Assembly: GCA_963691815.1 (NCBI GenBank)
Contig: OY829667.1
Coordinates: forward strand, 22,456,587 to 22,520,586
DNA from: Echiichthys vipera
Lineage: Eukaryota; Chordata; Actinopteri; Perciformes; Trachinidae
Length of the DNA stretch: 64,000 nt
Direction: 5' to 3'
Below are positions 1 to 11,022 of this stretch, piece by piece. The position numbers were made by a program, and so were the translations under genes. How positions within the stretch are numbered: position 1 is the first letter of the stretch; every line of letters begins with the position of its first letter. Under the pieces are notes generated by a model. That model saw only the letters and a list, made by a program, of their open reading frames with translations. It was not told the DNA's origin and made no database searches.

Positions 1-1
1 G

Positions 2-328
2 TTGCTGCAGGAGGTGGAAGGAGAGAGAAGACCCGTGGTGTTTCTAAGTCGGAAGCTGCTGGACAGAGAGACAAGGTACTCTACAGTGGAAAAGGAGTGC
101 TTAGCGATGAAGTGGGCCATCGACACCCTCAGATATTATCTGCTGGGACGGCACTTCCTCCTGGAAACTGATCATCGGGCTCTACAGTGGCTGCATCGCA
201 TGAGGGATGCCAACATGCGCATCGCTGGATGGTATCTGGCTCTGCAGCCCTATGACTTCACGGTGCACTACAGGTCGGGGAAGTCAAATGTGGTGGCGGA
301 CTGTTTGTCCAGAGTGTCAGAGGAATGA
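2..328 (+). pseudogene. Ty3/gypsy retrotransposon pol, RNase H C-terminal end (Gmr1-type order)
   Basis: The 108-codon frame, open at the window edge, reads as the C-terminal RNase H domain of a Ty3/gypsy polyprotein. The landmarks are TVEKECLAMKWAI, the LLGRHFLLETDHRALQWL block and the terminal YRSGKSNVVADCLSR motif. RNase H degrades the RNA strand of the RNA-DNA hybrid during reverse transcription. The frame stops about 35 bp before a sequence that looks like an LTR, so no integrase follows RNase H. In most gypsy elements integrase comes after RNase H; in the Gmr1 group it lies upstream of RT. The arrangement therefore points to a Gmr1-like element, with protease, integrase and RT outside the window. 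Family call is firm; the Gmr1 assignment is inference. Confidence 0.85.
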
Positions 329-362
329 GGTACTGTTCTCTTTGGGGAGAGGGAGGAGGAAA

Positions 363-1207
363 TGTGACGAAGAGCACATCGTCACCAGTTTTGCACACAT
401 GGCACCACGCACTTTAGACAGAGTATGAATACATATGCACTTTAATAATTGCACAGACACTTTAAGAAGAGCAACAGCACTTTATTAGAGATTTGCACAA
501 TACATTTTAACACTATTTTTGGATTTGTAGCCATGTGATTGATGTTTGGCGGGTCTTGATCTGGCTGATAGGTCCTGTGTAGGCCACGCAGTTTACCTAG
601 AGCAGAGGGACATGGGGTTAAATGTGCCTATTAAGTTGTTAATTGATCAAACAAGGAGCTAAGTTAAAAATGTGTATTGTGTTGCTTAATGAGTGTGCAG
701 TGGATAAATCAAGAGTGTTGTGTACTCACCAGTCTTTTGTCTTCCGGGTGTGCAGGCAAAAGGCTTCCCCAGGAAACGGACGCCACTTATATAGTTCCGG
801 GGGCAGCCAAGTGTAAATTGGTGTGGGGGTGGTAAATGTGTGCATTGTATTTTAGTGGAGGTAATATGAAGTGTATTGGTGTATTTTCTCTGTCAGTGGA
901 TGTAGAGTAGGATATATATAAGTCACAGATGATGGGGTGCAGATACAGAAATAAAAACAATGGTGGGTTAAAAATGTTTTAGGCCAGGGATCCTGGAGAA
1001 TGGATTCTTCCAGTGTAATAGGTTGACACCCTATAAATAGGCGCCATTTTGGCAACCTGGGGTTCTCTTTTGTTTGGTGATCGTGATGTGCCTATACGGT
1101 TTGCCAAGGGCAATGAATAAAGAATCGCCTTGATGACCCACCTCAAACCTTGCCTATGGATCATTTTTTTGCTGTATCATCCGGCTGTAATTGTCGTCAT
1201 TCTCACA
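363..1207 (+). repeat. Putative 3' LTR of the gypsy element
   Basis: The segment starts TGTGA just after the pol stop and ends TCACA, giving a 5-bp terminal inverted repeat of the TG...CA type. It contains a TATA box (TATAAATAG, 1032-1040) followed 76 bp later by a polyadenylation signal (AATAAA, 1116-1121), the order expected for U3-R-U5. Further TATA-like strings occur near 790 and 910. The partner 5' LTR is outside the window, so the borders rest on the termini and signals only. Confidence 0.7.
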
Positions 1208-2159
1208 CCCTCGTTTCTTGAGAAAAGGAAGACTCCTTCTTTACACAAAGTCTTCTGCCATTGATTCTCCACAGCACCATGAGAGAGAAAACAGTCCACT
1301 ACTTGAATGGTACCATCACAGCCCATCTTTGTCACAGCTTCGACCCTCTACTGGACACCACAGACGGACTGTTCCAAAAATGTATTCAAATAAGAGGCTT
1401 TGGCTTAGGTCTGGACAGAAATAGCTGAAAGTGTCCGTAAGATCTATTGCACTGTAAACCTAACTCCAAACAACCTAAAAAATTGGTCATTCAACAGTGG
1501 TGAAGGTAATCACCACTGTTGAATGACCAATTTTTTTTTTTTTTTTGAATGTAACTTTGTGCTAACCATGTATTATTAGACCTGAAAAGGGCACCACCGC
1601 TCAGCCTTCCAGGCAATTTTTTCCATTGGCCACTCGAGGTACTACAACCAAAAATCCCCCTGCAGCCTAAATAGGATTTCCTCCATAGACTCCTACTAAA
1701 AGCAAGAAGTATAAGAGTCAAACTGTTGACAAGACACCTCCAACTGCATACAAGGTCGATTATGACTCTTTCTTTTGTGAATTTTTTAACGATGGACTTA
1801 TATTTGCAAAACTTTCTTTGAGCCCAGAAAACATATCAAGAAAGCTGTTACATCATCCAGATGCAAAGTCCACTAGCTTAGGTGGAACTTGTAGATTGGG
1901 CCAGCCAGAGAAACTGTGCATATTCAGCAGAAAGAAACCCAGCTGAAAGGCTTTTTTCGACGAATGTGCCAGGTGAGGAATTCTCACTGGAATGAATGGG
2001 GCGCTATTTTCAGTCTAGCATCCTGGTCTAATAATACATCCATGGTGTTAACATGTTACACTGGAGTGGTGGCTCAGAGGTATAGTTGGTTGTGGTCCAT
2101 TTGGAAGAATACCCCGCAGTAGAGCGTCAGATATCTGCCGAAATCCACTGAATAATGTT
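1208..2159. other. Intergenic DNA with no supported gene
   Basis: No open frame here has a recognisable domain, and none is longer than about 80 codons. Apart from the hairpin at 1477-1536 I see no structured feature. It may contain decayed repeat sequence that I cannot name. Confidence 0.5.
1477..1536. repeat. Perfect inverted repeat (27-bp arms, 6-nt loop)
   Basis: The arms 1477-1503 and 1510-1536 are exact reverse complements around the loop AGGTAA. The core arm reads TTGGTCATTCAACAGTGG. The right arm runs straight into a T tract that continues to 1546. A transcript would fold into one long hairpin followed by U residues. Origin is unknown. Confidence 0.85.
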
Positions 2160-2386
2160 AATTGACGGATTTCGCGTCATCACTCTCTGCCAAATGCTGC
2201 CATGGTCCTGCATGACCCTGTTAAAGGGAAGGTTTTCGTTGCCACTGTGCTCAAAGGGGTAACTGTTGGGTCTATGTAAATCATACATAAGTCATTGAGT
2301 ATGGCCTATACCTACTTTGTAAAGTGTCCCAACTTTTATGATTTGGTACTATAAATAAAATTTAATTGAATTGAATTGAATTGCCA
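2160..2386 (+). repeat. L2-like LINE 3' UTR and tail
   Basis: About 160 bp matches, with some differences, the 3' end of the L2-like copy at 10862-11022. Both share GGGAAGGTTTTCGTTGCCAC and TTGTTGGGTCTATGTAAATC-like blocks. Both end in an ACTATAAATAAAATT box and tandem GAATT repeats. It is a severely 5'-truncated LINE insertion without coding sequence. Confidence 0.75.
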
Positions 2387-2445
2387 CTGAGACAGGCACA
2401 TCAACATCATATTAAAATAAAAACAAAATGCATAAAAAAGTGTCA

Positions 2446-3955
2446 TCTCATCTCTCTCATCTCATCTTCATCCGCTTATCCGGGGTCGGGTTGCGGGGGC
2501 AGCAGCTTTAGCAGGGGACCCCAAACTTCCCTTTCCCGGGCCACATTAACCAGCTCTAACTGGGGGATCCCAAGGCGTTCTGACACAGCAGAGGCTGCAG
2601 CCCTTCTGGCCTGTCGGTACCTTGCAACTGCCTCCGGAGTCTTCTGGGATAACATATCCCGGAAGGCCTCCTTCTTCAGTCGGACAGCTTCCCTGACCAC
2701 CGGTGTCCACCACGGTGTTCGAGGGTTAACTGTCCCTTGAGGCACCTAAGACCTTGAGGCCACAGCTCACCGCTGCAGCTTCAGCAATGGAAGCTTTGAA
2801 CATTGCCCACTCCAGGTTCAATGCCCCCAACCTTCACAGGGATGCCAGAAAAGCTCCGCCGGAGGTGTGAGTTGAAGATCTCTCGGACAGGGGCGTCCTC
2901 CAGACGTTCCCAGTTCACCCGCACTACTCGTTTGGGCTTACCTGGTCTGTCCAGAATCTTCCCCCGTCCTCTGACCCAACTCATCACCAGATGGTGATCA
3001 GTTGACAGCTCTGCCCCTCTCTTCACTCGAGACACTGGCCTCGGGTGCTCTGGTACCACGTACACTTATGAGCATCCTTATGTTCGAACATGGTATTAGT
3101 TATAGACAATCCGTGACTAGCACAGAAGTCTGATAACTGATGACCGCTCGGATTTAGATCAGGGAGGCCGTTACTCCCAATCACGCCTCTCCAGGTGTCT
3201 CCATCATTGCCGAAGTGGGCGTTGAAGTCTCCCAGCAGAACTATGGAGTCCCCTACTGAAGCCCCATGCAGGACTCCATTCAGGGTCTCCAAGAAGGCCG
3301 AATACTCTGAACTGCTGTCCGGTGCATATGCACAAACAACAGTCAGAGTTTTCCCCCCTACCACCCGCTCCAGAGAAGAATAGGGTCCAACCCCTATCCA
3401 GTAGTACGGTTCCAGAACCGAGACTGTGTGTGGAGGTAAACCCCACCAGATCTAACTGGTAGCGCTCCACCTCCCGCACAAGCTCCGGCTCCTTCCCCGA
3501 CAGAGATGTGACATTCCACGTCCCCAGAGCCAGCTTCTGCTGCCCGTGTCTGGTCCGTCGAGGCCCCCTCACCTTCACTGCCACCCGTGCAGCAGCGCAC
3601 CTGACCCAAGTGGTTCCTCCTGCGAGTGGTGGGCCTACAGGATGGAGAGGAGGGAGGTGCCACGTCCCTTTTTCTGGCTGCTCCCGGCCGGGCTCCGTGG
3701 CAAACCCGGCCACCAGGCGCTTGCCGGCGAGCCCTCCGTCTGGGCCTGGCTCCAGACAGGGGCCCCGGGCTTCCTCCGGGCAGGGTCTCTCTTCCTCTTC
3801 CTCGTTTGTCCATTGAGTCTTTGTGAACCATTCTTAGTCCGGCCCCTCGCCTGAGACCACTTTGCCATGGGAGACCCTACCAGGAGCACTAGGCTCCAGA
3901 CAACACAGCCCTCAGGTTCACAGGAACATGGTTCCCGGAAAGTGATCATCAAAAA
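2446..3955 (-). mobile_element. Rex3/RTE-like LINE, copy A, internally deleted
   Basis: Read on the minus strand, this begins with an N-terminal leader (3952-3400, several frames). It continues with an apurinic-type endonuclease: LLGDFNAHFGNDGDTWRG at about 3240-3185 and CTWYQST at about 3050. The linker follows (VNWERLEDAPVREIFNSHLR, then RTPWWTPVVREAVRLKKEAF). The frame then jumps directly from AASAVS to the extreme C-terminus (ERLGIPQLELVNVARER, WGPLLKLLPP), so the whole reverse transcriptase is missing. The 3' end is a tandem GATGA-type tail at 2446-2467. GATG tails and this domain order fit the Rex3 group of the RTE clade. Frameshifts show the copy is dead. Confidence 0.85.
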
Positions 3956-3968
3956 TCAACATGTCAAA

Positions 3969-4544
3969 TTTAGTGTGAGGTGTGTGTTGTGTGCCAATAG
4001 GTGTATTTTAATGTGCCCGATGGCAGTATTTGTGTAATATTTTCGGATTTTTGGGTACATTTTATGCACCTAAAAATAAGATTATTGTCAAATGTATCCA
4101 CAGACTGCCCTGCCACTGAAACCACTGATAATAACATACAAAACACAAGAAAGTGTTTTATCTGTTACGTTTCATCCAGTGTCTGAGTGGAGGACAGAGG
4201 CTGAGTGAGTGCAGGCTGCCAAGCTTGTTGACAACACATCCTCCAGACTGGCCAGGTTTAGTGTGAGGTGTGTGTTGTGTGCCAATAGGCGTATTTTAAT
4301 GTGCCCGATGGCAGTATTTGTGTAATATTTTCGGATTTTTGGGTACATTTTATGCACCTAAAAATAAGGTTATTGTCAAATGTATCCACAGACTGCCCTA
4401 CCACTGAAACCACTGATAATAACATACAAAACACAAGAAAGTGTTTTATCTGTTACGTTTCATCCAGTGTCTGAGTGGAGGACAGAGGCTGAGTGAGTGC
4501 AGGCTGCCAAGCTCGTTGACAACACATCCTCCAGACTGGCCAGG
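3969..4544. repeat. Tandem duplication, 2 x 288 bp
   Basis: Positions 3969-4256 and 4257-4544 are near-identical direct copies. They share landmarks such as GTGAGGTGTGTGTTGTGTGC, GTATTTGTGTAATATTTTCG and GGTACATTTTATGCACC. Only scattered substitutions separate them, so the duplication is recent. Open frames inside it are short and look like chance. Confidence 0.9.
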
Positions 4545-4929
4545 TTCTGCAAAATTAAGCACAATGGACCAAGTAATGCGTGAGGTAGCTCATATTGTCC
4601 TCCAGTCTGATCCAGCAACACAAATCCCACACAGTAACACATGAGAAACACCCATTTTAATTGTATAGCTATATGAAATTGGGGTTTCAGTGGGAGAAAG
4701 GGTTAAAATAAGGAGAACCTGCAAATAAATGTTCAGGTAGTTGGGCAGTAGGCAAAAGGGTATTGTTAGGAGTTTATGCAGATGCACAGTGTAAGTTGAA
4801 ACATGCAACTATCCCTAGCTGAGTTCCACGAGCATGCATCTTCCCTCTCTTGGAGTGGAGAATGCTCCTTTCTTTCAGGTGTGGAGACTGCTCCTCTACC
4901 TGGAAGTGATGATAGCCAGTAGAGTTAGT

Positions 4930-7152
4930 TCTGGCTGAACGCATGGTTCAGCAGGGCAGCGGTCTGGCGATGTGGCTGAAAGGATACTGCATGGGGAAAA
5001 GTATTCCATTTGTGGACAACTTTACAGCTTTTTTAAACAGACCCAGGCTTTTTAAACACGACGGCCTGCACCCTAACCAGTAGGGGTCAAAACTTTTATC
5101 GGTCAACATTGACCTGACTGTCGGGTCCTGCACCACCACCACCTCCTGACGACAACCCAGTGTTGGGATCAGGATGCAGAGCCACATTTTAATACACCTC
5201 TCTGCTCACCACAGATGCACAGGAAGCAGAGTTGCAATCTTACACACCTCTCCATGCTCCCTGTGGAGCACTTTCCAGCTCAGCATCCTATACAAAAAAA
5301 ACTTGATACAAATCAACACCAAATCTGAGATAATGCAACAAAATTGTAAAAAAAAAAAAAAAAAAGAAAAAGTGGACTTTCAAAAATCAGATCTCTGCCA
5401 TCTAAAGCTGTATTAGTAAATGATCTGATATCAATCAACCCTAAACCTAAACTAAATTATAATTCATTGGAAAGTCTTGTTCTTTGTCTTTCACATTCAA
5501 CCTGGAAAACTGTGCAGCCAGTTATACTTGTTATAGTGTACTGTGCTCCTGGTCTGTATTCTGAATTTCTATCTGAATTCTCAGAGTTCCTGTCAAATTT
5601 AGTCCTTAAATCTGATAAAGTACTCATTGTAGGAGATTTTAATATTCACATGGACGTTGATAAAAAAATACCCTTAGTATTGCGTTTATCTCTCTATTAG
5701 ATTCGATTGGTTTTAGTCAGAGTGTACATAAACCTACTCACTGTTTTATTCACCCTCAACCTTGTTTTGGCTTATGGTGTGGAAATCAAATGATTTAAAA
5801 GTCTTTCTACAGAATCCTATTTTATCAGACCATTATTAAATGACTTTTGAATTCATATTACAGGACTACTTACCTCTGGGCAAAAGTTTCTACACTAGAT
5901 GTTTATCTGATAGTGCTGTAGCTACATTTAAGGAAGCGATTCCATCTGCATTTAATTTAATGCCTTATCCTTAATATACTAGATTCCTGTACTAACGTTA
6001 GTTTCTCTGAAATGTGTTGCAGGCTCACTAGGAAAAACACTCGACTCTGTTGCACCTTTAAAACAGAAGATAAGGAAACAGAGGAAGTTAGCTCCGTGGT
6101 ATATCTCACAAACCCTGAAGTTTTTCGCAAAAATTGGAAAGTAAATGGCGCTCCACTAAACTGGAGGAATCTCGCTTAGTTTGGCAAGAAAGTCTAAAAA
6201 TAAATAGGAAGGCCCTCCGTAATGCCAGAGCAGCCTATTACTCATCTTTTATCGAAGAGAATAAGAACAATCCTAGATTTCTTTTACACACTGTAGCCAG
6301 GCTGACAGAAAGCCGAAAGCCGTCTATTGAGCTATGTATTCCTATAACCCTCAGTAGTAACGACTTCATGACCTTCTTTAATGACAAAATTATAACTATC
6401 AGAGACAAAATCAACTCACTTGGCACCAATTTTTCTTCAAACCCAAGAACCTTAGAAACAACTGTACGACCTGATATATTCTTGGACTGCTTTTCTACAG
6501 TTGACCTTAACAAATTAACCTCTACTATTTCACGCCCGATGTCAGCTGGGATCGGCTCCTGTCCTTGACCTGATTCTATTCACCTTATATATGCTTCCCT
6601 TAGAAAATATTATAAGGAAGCACTCCATAAATTCTCATTGTTATGCTGATGATACACAATTATATTTGTCGATCAAACCAGAAGAAACCAATCAGTTAGA
6701 TAAACTTCAAATGTGCATTAAGGAAATAAAAAGCTGGATGACCTGCAATTTTCTGATGTTAAACTCAGATAAAACTGAAGTTATTGTACTTGGCCCTGAA
6801 GGCTTCCGAAACTCAATATCTAAAGATATTGTTACTCTGGATGATGCTGTGTTGTCCTACAGCACGACAGTAAGGAATATGGGTGTTATTTTTGATCAGG
6901 ATATGTCCTTCAATTCTCACATAAAACTAACGACAAGGACTGCATACTTTCACCTGCGAATATTGCGATTAGGAACATTGTGTCTCATAAAAAAGCAGAA
7001 AAACTAGTCCATGCATTTGTTACTTCAAGGCTGGACTATTGTAACTCCTTATTATCAGGCTGCGCCAATAAGTCTGTTAAGATTCTCCAGTTCAGGAGTC
7101 CAGGTCCAAAATGCTGCAGCTCGAGTACTAACTACAAAAAACTAAAAGAACA
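4930..7152 (+). mobile_element. L2-like LINE relic (ORF1 esterase end, endonuclease, RT 3' half)
   Basis: Three pieces in order identify an L2-group LINE. First is the end of an ORF1-type esterase domain near 4990-5080, with the DGLHPN block. Second is endonuclease sequence at 5405-5770 (VLIVGDFNIHMDVD at about 5620-5655). Third is reverse transcriptase at 6575-7140, with the YADDTQLYLSIKPEET catalytic block near 6640 and VTSRLDYCNSLLSGC near 7020. Frames are broken by stops and frameshifts. The RT fingers and palm start are deleted between about 6530 and 6560, where a short foreign patch lies. The Rex1-like copy takes over at about 7153. Confidence 0.85.
6530..6556 (+). repeat. Short SINE-like patch at the L2 deletion junction
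   Basis: CGCCCGATGTCAGCTGGGAT, followed by SGGCTC, matches the SINE interior near 42806-42832 apart from one base. It sits exactly where the L2 reverse transcriptase sequence is interrupted, between the linker and the LFTLYMLPL block. Confidence 0.6.
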
Positions 7153-7202
7153 TATTTGCGGATTTTTTATCTTTAGACACCCTGCTGGGTCGGGCTGAGG
7201 GT

Positions 7203-7859
7203 TGTGGAAGATAGAGAAATGAGCTGCTCGGTCATATGGCTTTTGAAATGGCTAAACTGAAGTTGGTGCACAGTGGGGTCATGGTACATAAACCCCTGGA
7301 ATGAGACTAGTCCTGGCTGGTTGAGCAGATAATAGCTTGCATCACAGAGCCTCACAGAAAAGAGAGTTCAGATCTGTGGAGTGTGCAAGATAGAAATCTC
7401 GTGCTCTCTCACACATCACCTCGTTATGATTCTAAAGAACAGAGGAATGCTCATTTCCTTATTTTAGGCACACACACACATACTCATTAACTAACAATTT
7501 TGTGTGTTGCAAACACAGACACATCTGTCTCTCTACATAGCCATATAGGGACATGCACTAATTTCCTTGACTCAGCTTTTAGTGTTATAATCTGTTGCCA
7601 GGCAGATTAATGCTCATTGCCGCCTTTTTTACCTTTAATGCGTTACCATCAGCCCACCAGGGTATTTAAAGCCGCTACCCTTAGACCACAACAGACTCGT
7701 CTGATGTATGACCTGGTTTGAGTTGTATAAGAACTTGTCTCCGCTTTGCAAAGTGCTCCAATAAAGATATTGGTGTGATCTCAAGCCATCGTCTCAAGAT
7801 CTCTCCTTCTATCCTCCGATCAACGGACCCGGGGAGGTAACTGCAGGTTGATCTCAACA
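7203..7859 (+). repeat. Solo retroviral-type LTR with 4-bp target-site duplication
   Basis: The 657-bp unit starts TGTGGAAGAT and ends ATCTCAACA, so it has TG...CA termini. It is flanked by identical GGGT tetramers at 7199-7202 and 7860-7863. It contains a TATA-like TATTTAAAG (about 7662) and AATAAA (about 7752) in the U3-R order. No internal retroviral genes are present, which is the product of LTR-LTR recombination. Removing it rejoins the Rex1-like 3' region on both sides. Confidence 0.75.
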
Positions 7860-7985
7860 GGGTAGAGAGGGGAGAGAGTTCAGCAGCCTAACAGCCTGGT
7901 GGACAAAGCTGTTAGAGTCTAGTTCAGGCTCCTGTACCTTTTTCCAGAGGGCAGGAGGCTGAACAGTTTATGTGTGGGATAGGGA

Positions 7986-8122
7986 GGATGGATTTATTTT
8001 ATGCTATTTTAATGTTTTAGTTTCTTGAAACACATTGAGTTCACGCTTGCCGTATGAACTCAACGCTTGCCATATAAAATGTGCTATATAAATTAATTTG
8101 ACTTGACTTGACTTGACCTGGA
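7986..8122 (+). repeat. LINE 3' tail inserted in the Rex1-like copy
   Basis: A plus-strand block ends in GTGCTATATAAATTAATTTG followed by four TTGAC(T) units. This is the usual form of an L2/CR1-group 3' end. It replaces the missing RT palm of the minus-strand Rex1-like element. Confidence 0.6.
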
Positions 8123-9746
8123 TTTGGTGTGTGACTGGACTAGCCGTTCGAAGCTCTTCATGATGATGGGTGTCAGTGCCACAGGACGGTAGTCCTTGTA
8201 GCAGGATGGGGATGATGTCTTTGGCACAGTTATAATGGTGGCAGCTTTGAAGCATGATGGGACAATCAGTTCAGTTCCTCTGCACAGTCTTTCAGCACCC
8301 TACCAGGGATGTTGTCTGGGCCTGTTGCTTTCCGGGTGTTGATGGTAGAGAATGTCCGCTTTACGCTGGCGGCAGACAGGCACAGGTCTGTTCATGGGGA
8401 GGTATTTGGGTTTTCTGTCGGCGAGTGTTGTTTTGTGCACCAAAGTGTGCAAAGAAGCTGTTCAGGTTGTTGAGCAGAGAGGTGTCACTCTCGCAGCTCT
8501 TTGGTGCGGGCTTATAGTCTGTGATAGCTTGAATGCCTTGCCATAGGCTCTGTGCATTTTTGCTGTCATTGAAGTGGTATGTTATTCTGTGTGTGTGATC
8601 CTGTTTTGCTTTTCTGATGCCCCGGGAAAGATTGGCTCTTGCTGTTCTCAAGCCAGATTCGTCTCCAGCTCTGAAGGCCTTTTCTCTGGCCCTCAACAGC
8701 CTGTGGATGTCCCCCGTCAACCATGGCTTCTGGTTTGCCCGAGTGACAATGTCCTTGGTGTGGGTCACATCACTATGTAGGAGGTCACAGTGTTTGTGTA
8801 CTCCTCAATGTCTGTGTTGTTGTCATAAGTAGCTGCATATTTGAACATCTCCTGTGGTGTCAAAGCAGTCTTGTGAGCTGAGGAGGCTCCCTCTGGCCAC
8901 ACTCTCATCTGCTTCAGAACCAGTTTGGTGGCTTTCACTGTTTGTCTGGATGCTGGCATTAGCATAAAAGTGAGGTGGTCAGATAGGCCAATGTGGGGGA
9001 GGGGGTGGCTTTATACGCTCCTTTGTGTGTGGTGTAGACCAGATAAAAGGTGTTAACTCCCCTTGTTGGAAAGTTAACGTACTGGTGAAATTTTGGCAGT
9101 ACAGATTTGAGATCAGTGTGGTTAAAATCTCCTGTGAGGATAGTGAAACCATCTGGATGTGCTGTTTGTTGTTCACTGATGGCTTGGTACAGTTCATTAA
9201 GTGCAGCGTTCCTGTCACTGTTGTTGTTAGTGGGAGGGATGTAGACTGCAGCTAGTAGCATCACAGTCTTTTCTCTGGGCAGATAGAAAGGACGACACTC
9301 TATGATCATAGACTCTGCCAATGGAGAACACTGTTTGCATACCACCGTCGCATCCCGGCACCACACATCTCGCATGTAAACACAGATCCCTCCGACCACG
9401 GGTCTTCCCTCCTTCCACGAGGGCTCTGTCCGCTCGGTAGTATGCTAACTGCTCCAGTTGTACAGCAGAGTTGGGAATGTTGTCATTTAGCCTTTTTTTA
9501 GTGAATACCAGCACACAGCAGTTACTCACTTTTCAATTCACTGATCTCAATAGTTGGATGTGGTCCATTTTATTGTCCAATGATCGTACGTTTGCCAGGA
9601 GGATAGATGGAATGGCTGGGGGAGTGAGACTAGCCTCTAGCCTGGCCCGGATACCTCCATGCTTGCCCCTCTTCGCTGTCCTCGCACACCGCTTCCGATG
9701 CCTCCTTTTTGTGTGAGAGCAGGCCGACGGAGCAGTCCGAGCTCTT

Positions 9747-10375
9747 TTAGGGCGTACTCACACTGTCCTTCCGCACCGCGACCAGGGCTTTAGGGTACTC
9801 CCTCCCTCTCCCCCCGCGCCCCAGCCCCGTTTGTACTCACACTGCCAGGGCCGGCCAATGCTTCTTGTTGTCAATACGCCATCACGCCGTAACACGTCAC
9901 ACGCATTGATCGCGTGTGTGTGGCTTTGTTTAGAAATCTTTCCACAGACCTCAGAGTTTTTGTGCGTCTTGTCGACTGTTTTTTAATATTTTCATCCGAC
10001 CAAATCTGCAGTAAACACTCCACCTCCGCATCACATCAACGTGAACCTTTCACCGCCATTGTTGTTGTTGTTAAATGTCCGCGCATGGTCCGTCCTTCTA
10101 TTTACATGTCCGAACAGGCTCACATAACGCTACCGCCGTAGGGCTTGTGCTCGTGCTCGTACACGTGCGCACGCTCGCGCCCGTACATGTGCAATCGGCT
10201 CCGCTAAAGCCCACCTCTTTCAAGCGGGCCGTGGACGGCCCGCTTGAAAGAGGTGGGCTTTAGCTGGCCGCAGTTATGCGCGGAACGGGTGCACTCACAC
10301 TGCTTAAAGGTACTAGGCTTAGCTGAAAAAACGGTTTTGGCCCCGGCCAGAAGGACAGTGTGAGTGCGCCCTTAG
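9747..10375 (+). mobile_element. Non-autonomous DNA transposon (MITE) with GGGCG-type TIRs
   Basis: The left terminus TAGGGCGTACTCACACTGTC (from 9748) and the right terminus, ending near 10374, are inverted copies of about 23 bp with one or two mismatches. The body is GC-rich and has no transposase. It interrupts the Rex1-like N-terminal region. A diverged copy lies in the opposite orientation at 22105-22576. I could not identify an exact target-site duplication, so the superfamily is left open. Confidence 0.8.
10203..10264. repeat. 62-bp perfect palindrome (30-bp arms, GG centre)
   Basis: Arms 10203-10232 and 10235-10264 are exact reverse complements (GCTAAAGCCCACCTCTTTCA from the left end) around two central G residues. 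The palindrome lies inside the MITE. The other copy retains only one such arm, as a diverged GAGAGGTGGGCTTT near 22121. Confidence 0.95.
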
Positions 10376-10561
10376 CGTCTCTGTTGTTGGTTCCGAAACT
10401 TTGCAGCTCTTTTTCGGATGTCTAATAAAGCCTGTCGACTGCCTTGTATTCCAACGTAGATTGACAAGAAAAACGTTCAGACAAACATTCTTTAAACAAA
10501 CAAAACATTGCATGATCGGGAGAGGGAGAGGTCGCTGCGTCTACACGCGCCACCATCTTAA

Positions 10562-11022
10562 ATCGCCACATTTAACCCACATTTTAGATCACTGCGCTCT
10601 GAGAATACAGGGCTACTTGTCGTTCCTAGAGTCTCTAAAAGTAGAATGGGAGGCAGAGCCTTCAGCTACCAAGCTCCTCTCCTATGGAACCGACTCCGAA
10701 GTGCTCCATATTTATTTGTCCCCATATTTAAGAGTAAACTTGAAACTTTCCTCTTTGATAAAGCTTACACCTAGGGCTTACGAACCCTTAGCTATGTTGT
10801 TATTTTTAAGCTGATTTTGTCAACACAGATGGCCGTCCTCTATAGAGCTGGGTCTGTCCGACGTTCCTGCTTGTTATAGGGAAGGTTTTCGTTGCCACCG
10901 TACTCTATGGGGGAATTGTTGGGTCTATGTAAATCATAAATACGTCATAGAGTGTGGTCTATACCTACTCTTTTGTTATGATTTGGCACTATAAATAAAA
11001 TTAAATTGGATTGAATTGAATT
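10562..11022 (+). mobile_element. L2-like LINE C-terminus and 3' UTR
   Basis: Decayed coding sequence near 10600-10760 resembles the L2 C-terminus (YLSFLESLKVEW, YLRVNLKLSSLIKL). It is followed by a 3' UTR with ACTATAAATAAAATTAAATT and tandem GAATT repeats ending at 11022. It is the same family as 2160-2386. Confidence 0.75.

Larger units (their letters stand above)
7153..10560 (-). mobile_element. Rex1/Babar-like LINE, minus strand, interrupted and RT-deleted
   Basis: Reading leftwards from about 10560, this shows a 5' leader (near 10513-10376), then a MITE insertion, then the LANVRSLDNKMDHIQL-type N-terminus near 9600. The endonuclease follows (VYIPPTNNNSDRNAALNELY, TGDFNH at 9250-9110). 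The linker (NQKPWLTGDIHRLLRAREKAF, LWQGIQAITDYKP) covers 8740-8530, and the RT fingers (DYRPVALTPIIMKSFERL) are near 8190-8140. RT palm sequence is missing. The C-terminal NSFVHQAVRLLNSLP block is near 7930-7870. The solo LTR at 7203-7859 splits the 3' portion. This is a Rex1-type element of the CR1-related group and is not functional. Confidence 0.8.

Noticed and set aside
3508..3854. Three overlapping plus-strand frames of 66-102 codons
   Set aside because: Shadows of the GC-rich Rex3-like leader encoded on the minus strand.
4990..5130. Small host gene encoding the DGLHPN motif
   Set aside because: The motif belongs to the esterase part of an L2-group ORF1 and is followed by the matching endonuclease and RT.
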